DNA of 64,000 bases, from NCBI GenBank assembly GCA_017307285.1, contig JAFKFI010000048.1, forward strand, positions 41,403 to 105,402, given 5' to 3'. Positions 8,326-17,251 of the stretch are shown piece by piece. Origin of the DNA: Alphaproteobacteria bacterium. Lineage in GTDB: Bacteria; Pseudomonadota; Alphaproteobacteria; Acetobacterales; Acetobacteraceae. Within the stretch, counting starts at the first letter, position 1; each line of letters begins with the position of its first letter. Under the pieces are notes generated by a model. That model had not been told where the DNA came from. It ran no database searches and saw nothing but the letters and a program-made list of their open reading frames with translations. Made by a program: the position numbers and the translations under genes.

Positions 8326-9231
8326 TCAGTCCCGCTCGGCTTTGCTGCCGCGCACCTCGGCGCCCGCCCAGCGTTCCATCAGCTTGATCAACGTCGAATA
8401 GTCGTCTTCGCCCATGCCCTGGCTGAGCGCGAACCGCCAGACTTGGCGCGCGGTTTCGGCGGTCCACATCGGCACCCCCAACGCCTCTGCTTCCGCGAGG
8501 CCAAGTGCCAGATCCTTGTAGGGAACCGCGAGCCGGGCGCCGAAATCGAAGCTGCCGGTCAGCACGGCCCGAGGCACGATCCCTTCGGTGGCCACGCTGC
8601 GGCCGGTCGACCGGTTCACCACCTCGACCATCAGGTCGGGGTCGAGGCCGCCCTTTGCCCCGAGCACCAGCGCCTCGAAGGCGATCGTCTGGTTGGCGAT
8701 GGCCATGAGGTTGTTGACCAGCTTCATCATTTGCCCGAGCCCCGGCGTCTCGCCGATCTCGAAGGGCGAACTGCCGATCCGAGCGAGCAGGGGTCGCAGC
8801 TCGTCGAGCGCGGCGCGCGGTCCGGCGGCCATCGTCGCGAGCGTTCCGGCCCGCGCGCCGGCCGGCCCGCCGCTCACCGGACAGTCGACCACGGTGACGC
8901 CACGCGCACCGAGCCGTTCGGCGATCCCGCTCATGGTGCGCCGGCCGATCGTCGACATCTCGACATAGATGCGCAGTGCACCGGGCGCGGCCGCGATCTG
9001 GTCGGCAACGCGGTCGCTGACGCTGGGCTCGGGCAAGCAGGCGAATACGATCGGCGCGACGGCGGCGACCGCGACCGGCGACGCCTGGACTATCGCGCCG
9101 AGATCGCGAAAGCGCGCCAAGGTGGGCTCGGCCGGGTCGAACACATGCAGCTGGTCGTCATGGCCCAGCAAACGCTCGGCGATCGCGCCGCCCATGTGGC
9201 CAAGCCCGAGAAACCCGAGATCCATCGCCAT
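8326..9231 (-). CDS. NAD(P)-dependent beta-hydroxyacid dehydrogenase (3-hydroxyisobutyrate dehydrogenase family)
   Basis: This is a 301-residue cytosolic oxidoreductase. The Rossmann motif is GFLGLGHMGGAIAERL at the start, followed by the substrate-binding signature DCPVSGGPAGARAGTLA and the catalytic-lysine region GQMMKLVNNLM, with Lys in the expected place. These define the beta-hydroxyacid dehydrogenase family (3-hydroxyisobutyrate, tartronate semialdehyde and related reductases). The exact substrate cannot be assigned. Two close ATGs exist (9231 and 9225). It lies just upstream of the orphan binding protein and 17 bp downstream of the methyltransferase, all on the minus strand. Confidence 0.9.
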   Translation of the reverse strand: MAMDLGFLGLGHMGGAIAERLLGHDDQLHVFDPAEPTLARFRDLGAIVQASPVAVAAVAPIVFACLPEPSVSDRVADQIAAAPGALRIYVEMSTIGRRTMSGIAERLGARGVTVVDCPVSGGPAGARAGTLATMAAGPRAALDELRPLLARIGSSPFEIGETPGLGQMMKLVNNLMAIANQTIAFEALVLGAKGGLDPDLMVEVVNRSTGRSVATEGIVPRAVLTGSFDFGARLAVPYKDLALGLAEAEALGVPMWTAETARQVWRFALSQGMGEDDYSTLIKLMERWAGAEVRGSKAERD

Positions 9232-9248
9232 CGCCTTGTCCTGCCCCG

Positions 9249-9959
9249 CTAAGCCGTCTCCGCCAGCACGAGCCGCCGGCGCGGCACCGCATCCGCGGGC
9301 ATCGCGGCGTAAACGTCCTTCACCGCCTCGGTGATGGTGACGCCGGCGAAGCGCGACAGCATCCGCCGGCCGGCGCGTTCCAGCAACGGGGCGCTGCGCA
9401 GCACCAGGCGGATGCTGGTCGGGGGCATATGCAGCGCGGCGTCCCGCCGCTCGACGCGAAACAATGAGCTCGCCAGCAGTCGACCGAGCTGGGCGGCGGA
9501 GTAGGGCTGGCCCTGGCCGAACGGTGTGGACTCGACATACGCCCATAGGCCGCGACGGTTGGGCGCCACCACCAGCAACACCCCATCGTCGCGCAGGACG
9601 CGCCAAATCTCGCGCAGCAGCGCGCGTGCGTTCTCCGCTGCCTCCAACCCATGCACCAGCAGGATGCGGTCGAAGGACAGATCGGGGAACGGCAGCGCGT
9701 TCTCCTCGGCGGTGCAGGAGAGATTGGGTGCGCCGGCTGGCCAGCGGGCGACGCCCACCTGTGCCGGGGTCAGTGCAATGCAGCGCGCTGCCTGCTCCCG
9801 CCACAATCGCAGGTAGGGGGCGGCGTAACCAAGTCCCAGCACCGACTCACCCGTGAGGTCAGGCCAGAGTTGCGCAAGATGCTGGCGCAGTACGCGGGCC
9901 GCCACTATGCCGCGCGAGGTGGCGTAGAAATCCATCGCCAAATGTGCATCGGCCGCCAT
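9249..9959 (-). CDS. Class I SAM-dependent methyltransferase
   Basis: This is a 236-residue protein with a methyltransferase fold: the glycine-rich SAM motif is modified to VLGLGYAAPYL, and AEENALPFPDLSFDRILLVH, LREIWRVLRDDGVLLVVAPN and the following WAYVESTPFGQG fit the Methyltransf_11 pattern. In alphaproteobacteria a methyltransferase of this type is frequently encoded next to gloB, as here (divergent, 61 bp between starts). The substrate is not known. ATG 9959 is used; an internal ATG at 9935 is a weaker alternative. Confidence 0.85.
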   Translation of the reverse strand: MAADAHLAMDFYATSRGIVAARVLRQHLAQLWPDLTGESVLGLGYAAPYLRLWREQAARCIALTPAQVGVARWPAGAPNLSCTAEENALPFPDLSFDRILLVHGLEAAENARALLREIWRVLRDDGVLLVVAPNRRGLWAYVESTPFGQGQPYSAAQLGRLLASSLFRVERRDAALHMPPTSIRLVLRSAPLLERAGRRMLSRFAGVTITEAVKDVYAAMPADAVPRRRLVLAETA

Positions 9960-10020
9960 CCCATCCGTATAGCACGATGCCGGATTTGCCGCCGCCCCGG
10001 CGCGGGCTTAAAATCTCGCC

Positions 10021-10746
10021 ATGAGCATCATCGCAACCCCCGTCCCCATCCTCTCCGACAACTATGCCTGGATGCTGCGCGACAGCGGCTCCGGCGCGGT
10101 CGGCATCGTGGACCCGGCCGACGCGAAGGCCATCATCGCCGCGCTGGAGCGCGAGGGCGGCCGGCTCGATCTCATCCTGCTCACCCATCACCACGACGAT
10201 CACATTGCCGGCACCGACGAGGTGCGGGCGCGGTTCAACTGCAAGGTAGTAGGCGCGGCGGCCGACCAGCACCGGCTCCCCAAGCTCGACCAGGCGGTGG
10301 TCGAGGGCGACAAGGTGACGCTTGGCGGCTCGCGCGCCCGCGTGATCGACACGCCGGGTCACACGCGCGGGCAGATCAATTACTTCTTTCCCGAGGGCGA
10401 GGTGCTGCTCTCCGGCGATACGCTGTTCAGCCTCGGCTGTGGCCGGCTGATCGAAGGCACGGCGGCGGAGATGTTCTCCTCGTTACGCAAGCTCGCCGCG
10501 CTACCCGGCGGGACCAAGGTATGCTGCGGCCACGAATACACCGAGTCGAACGGCCGCTTCGCAATCACCGTCGAGCCAAACAATGACGCGCTGAAGGCCC
10601 GCATCGCCGAGGTCAAGCAACAGCGGGCGGCCGGCCAGCCGAGCGTGCCGTCAACGATGGCGAGCGAGCTTGCCGCGAACCCGTTCCTGCGCGCGAAGGA
10701 CGAGGCCACCTTCGCCGACATCCGCGCGAAGAAAGACAAGTTCTGA
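10021..10746 (+). CDS. gloB: Hydroxyacylglutathione hydrolase (glyoxalase II)
   Basis: This metallo-beta-lactamase-fold enzyme hydrolyses S-lactoylglutathione to lactate and glutathione, the second step of methylglyoxal detoxification. The 241 residues carry the binuclear metal motif THHHDDH (55-61), a GHTRGQINYF strand, SGDTLFSLGCGRLIEGT and CCGHEYTESNGRFA, all in family order, plus the C-terminal helical domain ending ANPFLRAKD. It is divergent from the methyltransferase and convergent with hrcA. Confidence 0.95.
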   Translation: MSIIATPVPILSDNYAWMLRDSGSGAVGIVDPADAKAIIAALEREGGRLDLILLTHHHDDHIAGTDEVRARFNCKVVGAAADQHRLPKLDQAVVEGDKVTLGGSRARVIDTPGHTRGQINYFFPEGEVLLSGDTLFSLGCGRLIEGTAAEMFSSLRKLAALPGGTKVCCGHEYTESNGRFAITVEPNNDALKARIAEVKQQRAAGQPSVPSTMASELAANPFLRAKDEATFADIRAKKDKF

Positions 10747-10758
10747 GCGGCGCGCGCT

Positions 10759-11850
10759 TCAGCCCAGCAGCCGGCCGATGACCCGCGCCGTGTAATCCAC
10801 GACAGGGATGATGCGGCCGTAATTGATCCGGGTCGGCCCGATCACGCCGATAGCGCCGACGATGCGGCCACCCTCGCCACGCGCTGGCGCGACCACCATC
10901 GAGACGCCAGTGTTGCCGAACAGTCCGCTCTCCGCGCCGATGAAGATGCGCACGCCCTCGGACTGCTCCGCAAGTTCCAGCAGGCGCAGCATGGTCTCCT
11001 GCGTCTCCAGCCGCTCGAACAGCGACTGAATCGCGGCGAGGCGCTCGATCTGCGTCACGTCCGACAGCAGCCGGGCTTGGCCGCGCACGATCAGGCTGCC
11101 GCCGCGGCCCTCGCCGGTCCAGGTGGCGAGGCCGGCCTCGACCACCAGCGCGGAGAGCGCGTCAAGCTCGGTCCGGTCCTCGGCCATCTCCTCGGCGACG
11201 ATGCGGCGCAGCTCGGCGAGCGGCCGGCCGGACAACCTCGCATTGAGAAAATTGCTCGCCTGCTGCAGCGCCGAGGGCGGCAGGCCGGGCGGCGTCTCGA
11301 TCACCCGGTTCTCGACGTGCCCGTCGGCGTTGACCAGGATTACCAAGGCGCGCCCCGAGCCGAGCGGGACGAACTCGATGTGCCGCACGGCGCCTTCCGA
11401 TTTCGGCGCCAGCACCAGCCCCGCCGCCGAGGACAGGCCCGACAGCATGAGGCTCGCCTCTGAGAGCGTATCCTCCAAGCTACGACCGCTCGCCGCGAGC
11501 GCGGCGCCGATAGTCTCGCGATCCTCGTCGGCCAGCTCGCCGAATTGCAGCAGCCCGTCGACGAACAGGCGGAGTCCGAGCTCAGTCGGCAGCCGGCCGG
11601 CGGAGGTGTGCGGCGCGAACAGGAGGCCGGCGTCGGTGAGATCGGCCATGACATTGCGGATGGTGGCCGGCGACAGCGCCATCGGCAGCCGGCGCGACAG
11701 CGTGCGGCTGCCGACCGGCTCGCCGGTTTCGACATATTGCTCGACGATCTCGCGCAGCACGGCCGCGGAGCGCGCATCCAGCGGCGGCGGCACCCCGGCA
11801 CCGCGCCCCAGTCCGCGTGTCGCGCTCGGCGTGTTCAACGGCTTGTCCAT
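10759..11850 (-). CDS. hrcA: Heat-inducible transcription repressor HrcA
   Basis: HrcA represses class I heat-shock operons (groESL, dnaK) by binding CIRCE inverted repeats. The 363 residues have the N-terminal winged helix (RSAAVLREIVEQYVETGEPVG, then SPATIRNVMADLTDAGLL), the GAF-like middle domain and the C-terminal IGAESG...GAIGVIGPTRINYGRIIPVVDYTA motif. The first ~25 residues form a Gly/Pro-rich extension. No CIRCE element is present before the gene, and grpE, a common neighbour, is not adjacent. Confidence 0.95.
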   Translation of the reverse strand: MDKPLNTPSATRGLGRGAGVPPPLDARSAAVLREIVEQYVETGEPVGSRTLSRRLPMALSPATIRNVMADLTDAGLLFAPHTSAGRLPTELGLRLFVDGLLQFGELADEDRETIGAALAASGRSLEDTLSEASLMLSGLSSAAGLVLAPKSEGAVRHIEFVPLGSGRALVILVNADGHVENRVIETPPGLPPSALQQASNFLNARLSGRPLAELRRIVAEEMAEDRTELDALSALVVEAGLATWTGEGRGGSLIVRGQARLLSDVTQIERLAAIQSLFERLETQETMLRLLELAEQSEGVRIFIGAESGLFGNTGVSMVVAPARGEGGRIVGAIGVIGPTRINYGRIIPVVDYTARVIGRLLG

Positions 11851-11915
11851 CAGGCCTCAGTGCCGAAATTAGGTAGCCGCACAAGACCCGTCAATGAAGC
11901 CGATCGGCGCCTTGG

Positions 11916-12110
11916 CTAGCGCATCTTGGCCTTCAGCTCCTCGCGCCAGCGGAGTGAGGCCGCGACCTCGAAAGCGCGGCCGGTGCGCGTGTCCATGATC
12001 TCGGGTTCGACGTCGGGGTCGATCGCAGTGAACAGACGGACACGCTCCAGTGCTGTCTCCGCGTCGTCGTACCGTCCGACTGACCTCCCGTTGAGGCGCA
12101 ACTCGTACAT
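11916..12110 (-). CDS. Small hypothetical protein (64 aa)
   Basis: A 64-residue acidic/basic protein beginning MYELRLNGRSVGRYDDAETA and containing an RxFTAIDPDVEPEI segment that looks like a compact alpha-beta fold. There is no signal peptide or membrane helix. No family was recognised. It lies between hrcA and an unrelated FkbM gene on the same strand. Codon use and length suggest a real gene, but its function is unknown. Confidence 0.55.
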   Translation of the reverse strand: MYELRLNGRSVGRYDDAETALERVRLFTAIDPDVEPEIMDTRTGRAFEVAASLRWREELKAKMR

Positions 12111-12270
12111 GGCTCACCCCCGTCCCTCAGCGATCCGCGTTCGTTTCTCGACGTGGCTGGAAGCGAGCTTTCTACTCCGGATTGTCGCGCTTGTGGGCTC
12201 ACGTACCAGCGAGTACGGTTGCGCTCGAACGGCCAGAGCAGGTTGTTCGGCGGCGTTCTCAGAGCCCGTC

Positions 12271-13344
12271 TCAGTAGATCGACTCGCGTCGAAGCGAGAT
12301 CGGCACCGTCTCCGGTCCCGGTGCGCTCGGGTGGCGTGCGACGATCAGCCCGTCGCCGGAGAACGAATCTGCCACGTTGTGTTCGGCCAGGACCTTGTAT
12401 TGGAGATCACGCACCGTCTCGAGGCAGCGCGCATGGAAGTCGTCATTGTGATGTGTGGAGATGAACAGCCATCCAACCCGACCCTCACGAAATACCGCCG
12501 CGCTCTGGTTCAGCATGTTGATCTCCTCGCCTTGGATATCGCAGTGCAGGATGTCGCAGTGCCGAATTTCTGTCGCCTCCATGTAGTTCTCGATGGTCAG
12601 CAGGGGTATATTGCGTGCTAGGCCCGGCTTTCTCAGCGAGCCGTCATAGACTAGGCCGCCCGCGGTGCCCCGAAGGTAGGCCCCCTTTCGTGGTGAACTG
12701 AAATCCGAATAGTCCGGCGCCCCGATGCCGGCATGGGTGAACAGGCCGGACGCCTCATTAAGCTCAAAATTGCGAATGCCGATTTTCAGCAATCCTTCAT
12801 CGATCTCAATCAGATGACATTGGGCACTCTCGACTGCCTTGTGAAACCACAACGAATAATAGGCCCAGTACGCGCCTAATTCTATCATAGTCGCGCCTGG
12901 TTTCATATACTTTAAGGCTTCATAGAAGCACAACTCCTCCTGCGGCTCATGAATTCCACGCAGATACTGGATGATCGACGTCATGTGCTCGGAGTAGTAA
13001 CAATCACGGACAATCAGTACGCCATTGTGCATCACCTGGCACTCGACGCCGTCCCGTTGGACAAAGCCGCCGGCATCCGCGACACGCGGGATCACGTCTG
13101 CATCGCGGCACGCCAGGGTGATCCGCGTGCGGTCGATCCAATCGTGCATGTTGAGGCGGCCGCTCTTTTCTGCCTCCGCCGGAGCATTGCTTTGAGGCTC
13201 GGCAGAATCGGCCGACGGCTCCGTCGCTGAGCCTGCGTCTGGAGCGGGGTCATGCGTCAGCAGTGCCGGAGCGCCACTGTCGCGTCGCTCGGCTACACGC
13301 GCGCCCAGCAGGCGTTGCCCTAAAGCTTTGGCTCGTCGGATCAT
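12271..13344 (-). CDS. FkbM-family SAM-dependent methyltransferase
   Basis: A 357-residue protein. After a ~65-residue Ala/Pro/Glu-rich N-terminal stretch it shows an FkbM-type methyltransferase core: SAM motif TMIELGAYWAYYSLWF, acidic strand CHLIEID, NFELNEASGLF and the DILHCDIQGEEINML motif near residue 270. FkbM proteins usually O-methylate polysaccharide or secondary-metabolite hydroxyls. The gene is visibly AT-richer than its neighbours (12840-12970 especially), which suggests horizontal acquisition. An AGGAG site precedes the ATG at 13344. No glycan cluster is nearby. Confidence 0.85.
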   Translation of the reverse strand: MIRRAKALGQRLLGARVAERRDSGAPALLTHDPAPDAGSATEPSADSAEPQSNAPAEAEKSGRLNMHDWIDRTRITLACRDADVIPRVADAGGFVQRDGVECQVMHNGVLIVRDCYYSEHMTSIIQYLRGIHEPQEELCFYEALKYMKPGATMIELGAYWAYYSLWFHKAVESAQCHLIEIDEGLLKIGIRNFELNEASGLFTHAGIGAPDYSDFSSPRKGAYLRGTAGGLVYDGSLRKPGLARNIPLLTIENYMEATEIRHCDILHCDIQGEEINMLNQSAAVFREGRVGWLFISTHHNDDFHARCLETVRDLQYKVLAEHNVADSFSGDGLIVARHPSAPGPETVPISLRRESIY

Positions 13345-13477
13345 TCCGGCAATCTCCTGGCGTACAGATCGCGCAACCCGGCCATCGTAACGTCGGGCGC
13401 TGAAAGCCCTTGTTTACCTGCTCGAATCGGCGACGCCAAATCCGGCTTGGCCCAAGGTGCAACTGCCGTAGCTTGGG

Positions 13478-13511
13478 CAGTTCAGACGTTCTTGGACAGT
13501 TCAGACGTTCT
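13478..13511 (+). repeat. 15-bp direct repeat at the esterase 3' end
   Basis: CAGTTCAGACGTTCT occurs at 13478-13492 and again at 13497-13511, a 19-base period. The second copy covers the last codons and stop of the carboxylesterase gene, so the first looks like a small duplication of that end. Confidence 0.8.
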
Positions 13512-15051
13512 GAGCAATCTCCTGCCACAGTGCCCGCGTCTCGCCGCCGGGGTCGTTCTCGATCCGGCAATCGTCGTCGAGGATCAGCGTCGCGCGTCGC
13601 TCCGTGGTGTACGCGGGCCAGTGCGGGATCGCCGGATGATCCGGCTTGCCGGCGCGCGCGAAGGCCGCCCAAGTCCCCGCCATCTTCGCCGAGAGCGCCA
13701 GCGCCTGCTCGTTGCGGTCGCTCGGCGCGAGCAGGTGTACGGTCTCGAAGGTGAATGGGACGTCGATCGCGTGCGGCGATTTCAGCCGGCCGCCGAACGC
13801 CGGCGTCTCCCATGCGAACGAATACATGAACGTCCCAGCACGCGATTTGCGCGCGCGGCGCTCCGCCATGAGCAGCGAGCGGATGCGGAAATTGGAATCC
13901 GTCAACGTAGCAATCAGCCGCTCCGCCGGGCTCATCCGCGGATAGACGCGCCGATACGTCTCGATAACCCGATCCGTGTGCGCACCGGCGACCGCCGCCA
14001 CCCGGTCGCGCAATTCGGCCTCGGTGAGCGTGCCCTCCCAAACCTTGTCGTCCTGCGACAGGAATAACGACGCCTCGTCTTTGGTGTCGCCCACGAGCAG
14101 GGGAATGTCGTCGGAGATGTCGGGCGTGTCCGGCGTGAACGGCTGACGCGGCACGGTTGTACCGTCCACCACCGGGCCGAACGGATAGCGGTCGAACAAC
14201 GGCCAGGGCGATGGCCCGAGCGCCTTGGTCGCGGGCTCGACGGCGGCGAGCAGGCGCTCCCACGGGAGGCGTTGCAGGTCCCCGAGTTGTGCGCGCCCAA
14301 GTCCGAGCTCGTTGAGCACCGCGTCGGTAAGCTTCGCCGCGCGCTCGCGCTCGCGCAGGCGGATCACCGCGCCGCTCTGCACGATGGCGCGATGGAACAG
14401 ACCGCGCGCCATCGGCATCGCCATCAGCGTGCTGACCTTTCCGCCCCCACCGGACTCGCCGAAGATCGTCACGTTTCCAGGGTCGCCGCCAAATAGTTCG
14501 GCATGATCACTTACCCATTCGAGGGCGGCGATCATGTCGAGCGTGCCGGCGTTGCCAGACTCCGCGAATTCCGCGCCGCCGAGCGCCGACAGGTCGAGAT
14601 GGCCGAAGACGTTGAGGCGCTGATTGACGGTAACGACGACCACGTCGCCGCGTCGCGCCAGATTGGTGCCGTCGAGCCGCGCGCTATTGGCCGAGCCGAA
14701 GGAAAACGCGCCACCGTGCAGCCACACCATCACCGGTCGCTTCGCGCCGTCGCCGAGACCCGACGTCCACACGCTCAAAGTCAGGCAGTCCTCGCTTTCC
14801 GGTGTCGTGTCGGGTGGGCTGGCGAAATGCTCGAGTTCATTGCGGCGGCCGAAGCCGACACGCGATTGCGGCGATTGCGCGACATAGGCAAGCGCATCGC
14901 GCGTCCCGGACCAAGGCGCCGGCTTGCGCGGCGGCATGAAGCGATTCTCTCCGGACGTGTCCGCGCCGTATGGAATGCCCTTGAACGCCGCCACGCCGTT
15001 CTCGCGCGTGCCCCGGATGCGTCCCGCGTTGATCTCCGCCTCGATGTACAT
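13501..15051 (-). CDS. Type B carboxylesterase/lipase
   Basis: This is a 516-residue alpha/beta hydrolase of the carboxylesterase type B family, which hydrolyses carboxylic esters. The oxyanion motif HGGAF is at 112-116, the nucleophile Ser200 in VTIFGESGGGGKVS, the subfamily mark ESEDCLTLSVW near residue 90, and the catalytic His in SPHAIDVPFTF. No signal peptide is seen, so it is probably cytosolic. A GGGGGGAGAGAG ribosome site precedes ATG 15051. It lies 15 bp downstream of an MFS gene on the same strand, suggesting that the transporter and esterase act on a shared ester substrate. Confidence 0.92.
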   Translation of the reverse strand: MYIEAEINAGRIRGTRENGVAAFKGIPYGADTSGENRFMPPRKPAPWSGTRDALAYVAQSPQSRVGFGRRNELEHFASPPDTTPESEDCLTLSVWTSGLGDGAKRPVMVWLHGGAFSFGSANSARLDGTNLARRGDVVVVTVNQRLNVFGHLDLSALGGAEFAESGNAGTLDMIAALEWVSDHAELFGGDPGNVTIFGESGGGGKVSTLMAMPMARGLFHRAIVQSGAVIRLRERERAAKLTDAVLNELGLGRAQLGDLQRLPWERLLAAVEPATKALGPSPWPLFDRYPFGPVVDGTTVPRQPFTPDTPDISDDIPLLVGDTKDEASLFLSQDDKVWEGTLTEAELRDRVAAVAGAHTDRVIETYRRVYPRMSPAERLIATLTDSNFRIRSLLMAERRARKSRAGTFMYSFAWETPAFGGRLKSPHAIDVPFTFETVHLLAPSDRNEQALALSAKMAGTWAAFARAGKPDHPAIPHWPAYTTERRATLILDDDCRIENDPGGETRALWQEIAQNV

Positions 15052-15066
15052 TCGCTCTCTCCCCCC

Positions 15067-16248
15067 TCATTCCCCGGCCAGCGCCACCTGGCGCGGCCGC
15101 AGCCACAGCCGCGTGAGCAGCAAGGTCGGCAGCATCATCAGCCAGAGCAGCCCGCCGAGCCAGAGCGACAAGTCGACTCGCCCCGACATGTCGACGACCA
15201 TGCCCGCAAGCATCGGTCCGGCGGCCATGCCGAGATAGCAGAACGCGTAGAAGATCCCGAAACCCGTGCTGCGACTCGCCGGGCTCAGCACGCGCGTCAC
15301 CAGCGTGATGATGGCGACCGTGGCCGCCGGATAGGTCAGGCCGAACAACGCCAGCCAAAGCCACGCGGGGCCACCGAGCGGCAGGGCGAAGAACGGCAGG
15401 GTGCTCGCCAGTGTGCCGCAGGCGATGAACACGCCGATGCGCCCGCTGCGGTCGAGCAAGTGGCCGAAGACGGGATAGCCGAGCACCGGCAGAAGCGAGG
15501 CGAGGCTGACCAGCGCGCCTGCCTCGCCGACCGCGAAACCCTGGCCGACCAGCAAGGTCGGCGCGAAGCCCATCAGCACCATGAAGCCCATGTTGGTCAG
15601 CAGCCACAGTAGCGATGGGCCGAGCAGGGAGCGCAGCTCGATCGGCGTAATCACCCAGAGCCGCCGCGCGGCCGGCGACGGATGCGCTGCGGGCGCGCGG
15701 TACAGCGCGAGAAACAGCAGCATCGCGACGGCGGAACTCGCCGCCGTCGCGTACACCGCGACAGGCCACGATAGCGCGCTCGCCACGGGTGGCAGCAGCG
15801 CGAGAGCGGCAGCGATGCCGACCGGCCAGGAGGAGACCAGCAACCCCGTCGCGGTGGAAATCTCCCGCCCGGCGAACCAGTCCGTCGTTACTGTCGGCAG
15901 CAACACCATCAGCACCACGGAACCGGCGCCGGCGAGCAGACGCCCCGCGAATGCCCACGCGAAGCCGTCGCTGGCGCCGAACATTATGGAGCCTACCGTC
16001 ATTAGCGCGAGCGCGCCCGCGATCACCGCCGTGTCGCCAAAACGTGCGCCGAGCAGCCCACTCGGGATCGACAGCGGAATGCCGGGCAGCATGAACAGCC
16101 CGACCAGCATCCCAAGCTGTGTGTAGTCGAGTCCCAACTGCGGCACGATGAACGCCGAGAGGGCGGAAGCGGCTTGCAGCTGGAGTCCCATCACCAGCCG
16201 GATAAAGCAGAGCAGCGCGAGCACCGCCCAGCGATTGGTGAGCCTCAT
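15067..16248 (-). CDS. MFS transporter
   Basis: A 393-residue inner-membrane protein with about 12 hydrophobic helices. It has the loop 2-3-type sequence GARFGDTAVIAGALALM and the loop 8-9 equivalent GHLLDRSGRIGVFIA. The overall layout resembles the CynX/NimT-like branch of MFS. The substrate is unknown. It is cotranscribed with the type B carboxylesterase 15 bp downstream and divergent from the PEP-CTERM gene. Confidence 0.88.
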   Translation of the reverse strand: MRLTNRWAVLALLCFIRLVMGLQLQAASALSAFIVPQLGLDYTQLGMLVGLFMLPGIPLSIPSGLLGARFGDTAVIAGALALMTVGSIMFGASDGFAWAFAGRLLAGAGSVVLMVLLPTVTTDWFAGREISTATGLLVSSWPVGIAAALALLPPVASALSWPVAVYATAASSAVAMLLFLALYRAPAAHPSPAARRLWVITPIELRSLLGPSLLWLLTNMGFMVLMGFAPTLLVGQGFAVGEAGALVSLASLLPVLGYPVFGHLLDRSGRIGVFIACGTLASTLPFFALPLGGPAWLWLALFGLTYPAATVAIITLVTRVLSPASRSTGFGIFYAFCYLGMAAGPMLAGMVVDMSGRVDLSLWLGGLLWLMMLPTLLLTRLWLRPRQVALAGE

Positions 16249-16372
16249 ACGCGATCAGAGTCCCGGCCGATCGCGGCGCCGGCGCGATGCCGCAGCTCCA
16301 TCATCATCTCCGTCGTCCTCGTCATCCACGCTATTCCCATCTGCTATCGCAGCAAATAATTGCGCAACGACA

Positions 16373-16401
16373 TTGACGGGATACGATCGCATTGGCTAGC
16401 G
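16373..16401 (+). promoter_or_regulatory. Putative promoter for the PEP-CTERM gene
   Basis: TTGACG (16373-16378), a 17-base spacer and CTAGCG (16396-16401), about 30 bases before the ATG at 16431. The same TTGAC/CTAG-like pattern precedes the RND adaptor gene. Confidence 0.35.
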
Positions 16402-16430
16402 TCGCCGACCTTGCATACAGGAATCGAATC

Positions 16431-17186
16431 ATGCGCTGCGCCGTGCCCATTCTTGCGTTCTTAGCCTCACCCTTGCTCAGCATTCCGGCGGCGGCCGGAC
16501 CGATCGCGACCGCGACGGCTTACACGCAATATTCCATGATGACCGATGTCGCAGACCCGAACGCGGATCTGTCGGTGATCAAGGCGACCTTCACGCCGAG
16601 CGTGACCAGCTCCTTCTCTGCTACCGGTATGGCCATCGAAACGGACACGCAGGGGCCCAACCTGTTCAAGGTTTCGGTTACCGCGTCGGTCGACCACTCA
16701 GGGCAGGCGTACGCATCGGCCACTCTGAACTACTTGGTTCAGTTCACCAACACCTCGGACCAGGACATCACGTTCCGTCTGCTATGGGATTTCAGCTCCT
16801 CGATCGGGTCCAGCGCGACGATCGACGTCGGGAAATTCGAGAGCGCCGGCTATTTGTCCACCATCAATGGCCTCGGTGTGGGCGACAATCACTTTTGCCA
16901 GGTCAACGACAACGGATTCCAGGGCGATCCCGGGGGCACGACGGAGACCCACGCCGGACGCACGACATGCTTCGTGCAGTCCTCGGACTCCAGTATGAGC
17001 GACCGCACGATCTTGCTTCGTGCTGGAGAGACAATCACCGGCGGGTTCGGCGATCTGCAGGTGACAGCAAATGTGTCCGTGCCCGAGCCGATGAGCGCAG
17101 CGCTGATAGCGTTTGGCGCGCTGGCCCTTGGCGTGGCGCGTTCCTCGTGGCGATTCAAGAGCGACGGCCCGCTCGCCGGAGGGTAG
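16431..17186 (+). CDS. PEP-CTERM sorting domain protein
   Basis: A 251-residue exported protein. It starts with a signal peptide (MRCAVPILAFLASPLL, cleavage near AAAGP), then a beta-rich region, and ends with VPEPMSAALIAFGALALG followed by ARSSWRFK. This is a VPEP motif, hydrophobic helix and basic cluster, the PEP-CTERM signal read by exosortase. Such proteins are usually surface or extracellular-matrix proteins. The start at 16431 is preferred over an upstream in-frame ATG because ACAGGAA precedes it and the signal peptide begins there. No exosortase gene is in the window. Confidence 0.8.
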   Translation: MRCAVPILAFLASPLLSIPAAAGPIATATAYTQYSMMTDVADPNADLSVIKATFTPSVTSSFSATGMAIETDTQGPNLFKVSVTASVDHSGQAYASATLNYLVQFTNTSDQDITFRLLWDFSSSIGSSATIDVGKFESAGYLSTINGLGVGDNHFCQVNDNGFQGDPGGTTETHAGRTTCFVQSSDSSMSDRTILLRAGETITGGFGDLQVTANVSVPEPMSAALIAFGALALGVARSSWRFKSDGPLAGG

Positions 17187-17251
17187 GTCGTCCTCTTGGA
17201 GGGCGCGCCGGGCCGGTGCTACCCTCTGGATGGGAAACAGCAGGTCCGGGA

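Noticed and set aside
16784..17251. Upstream extension of the thioredoxin-fusion gene
   Set aside because: The frame is open across the PEP-CTERM gene but is Arg-rich shadow sequence. The thioredoxin fold begins right after ATG 17252.
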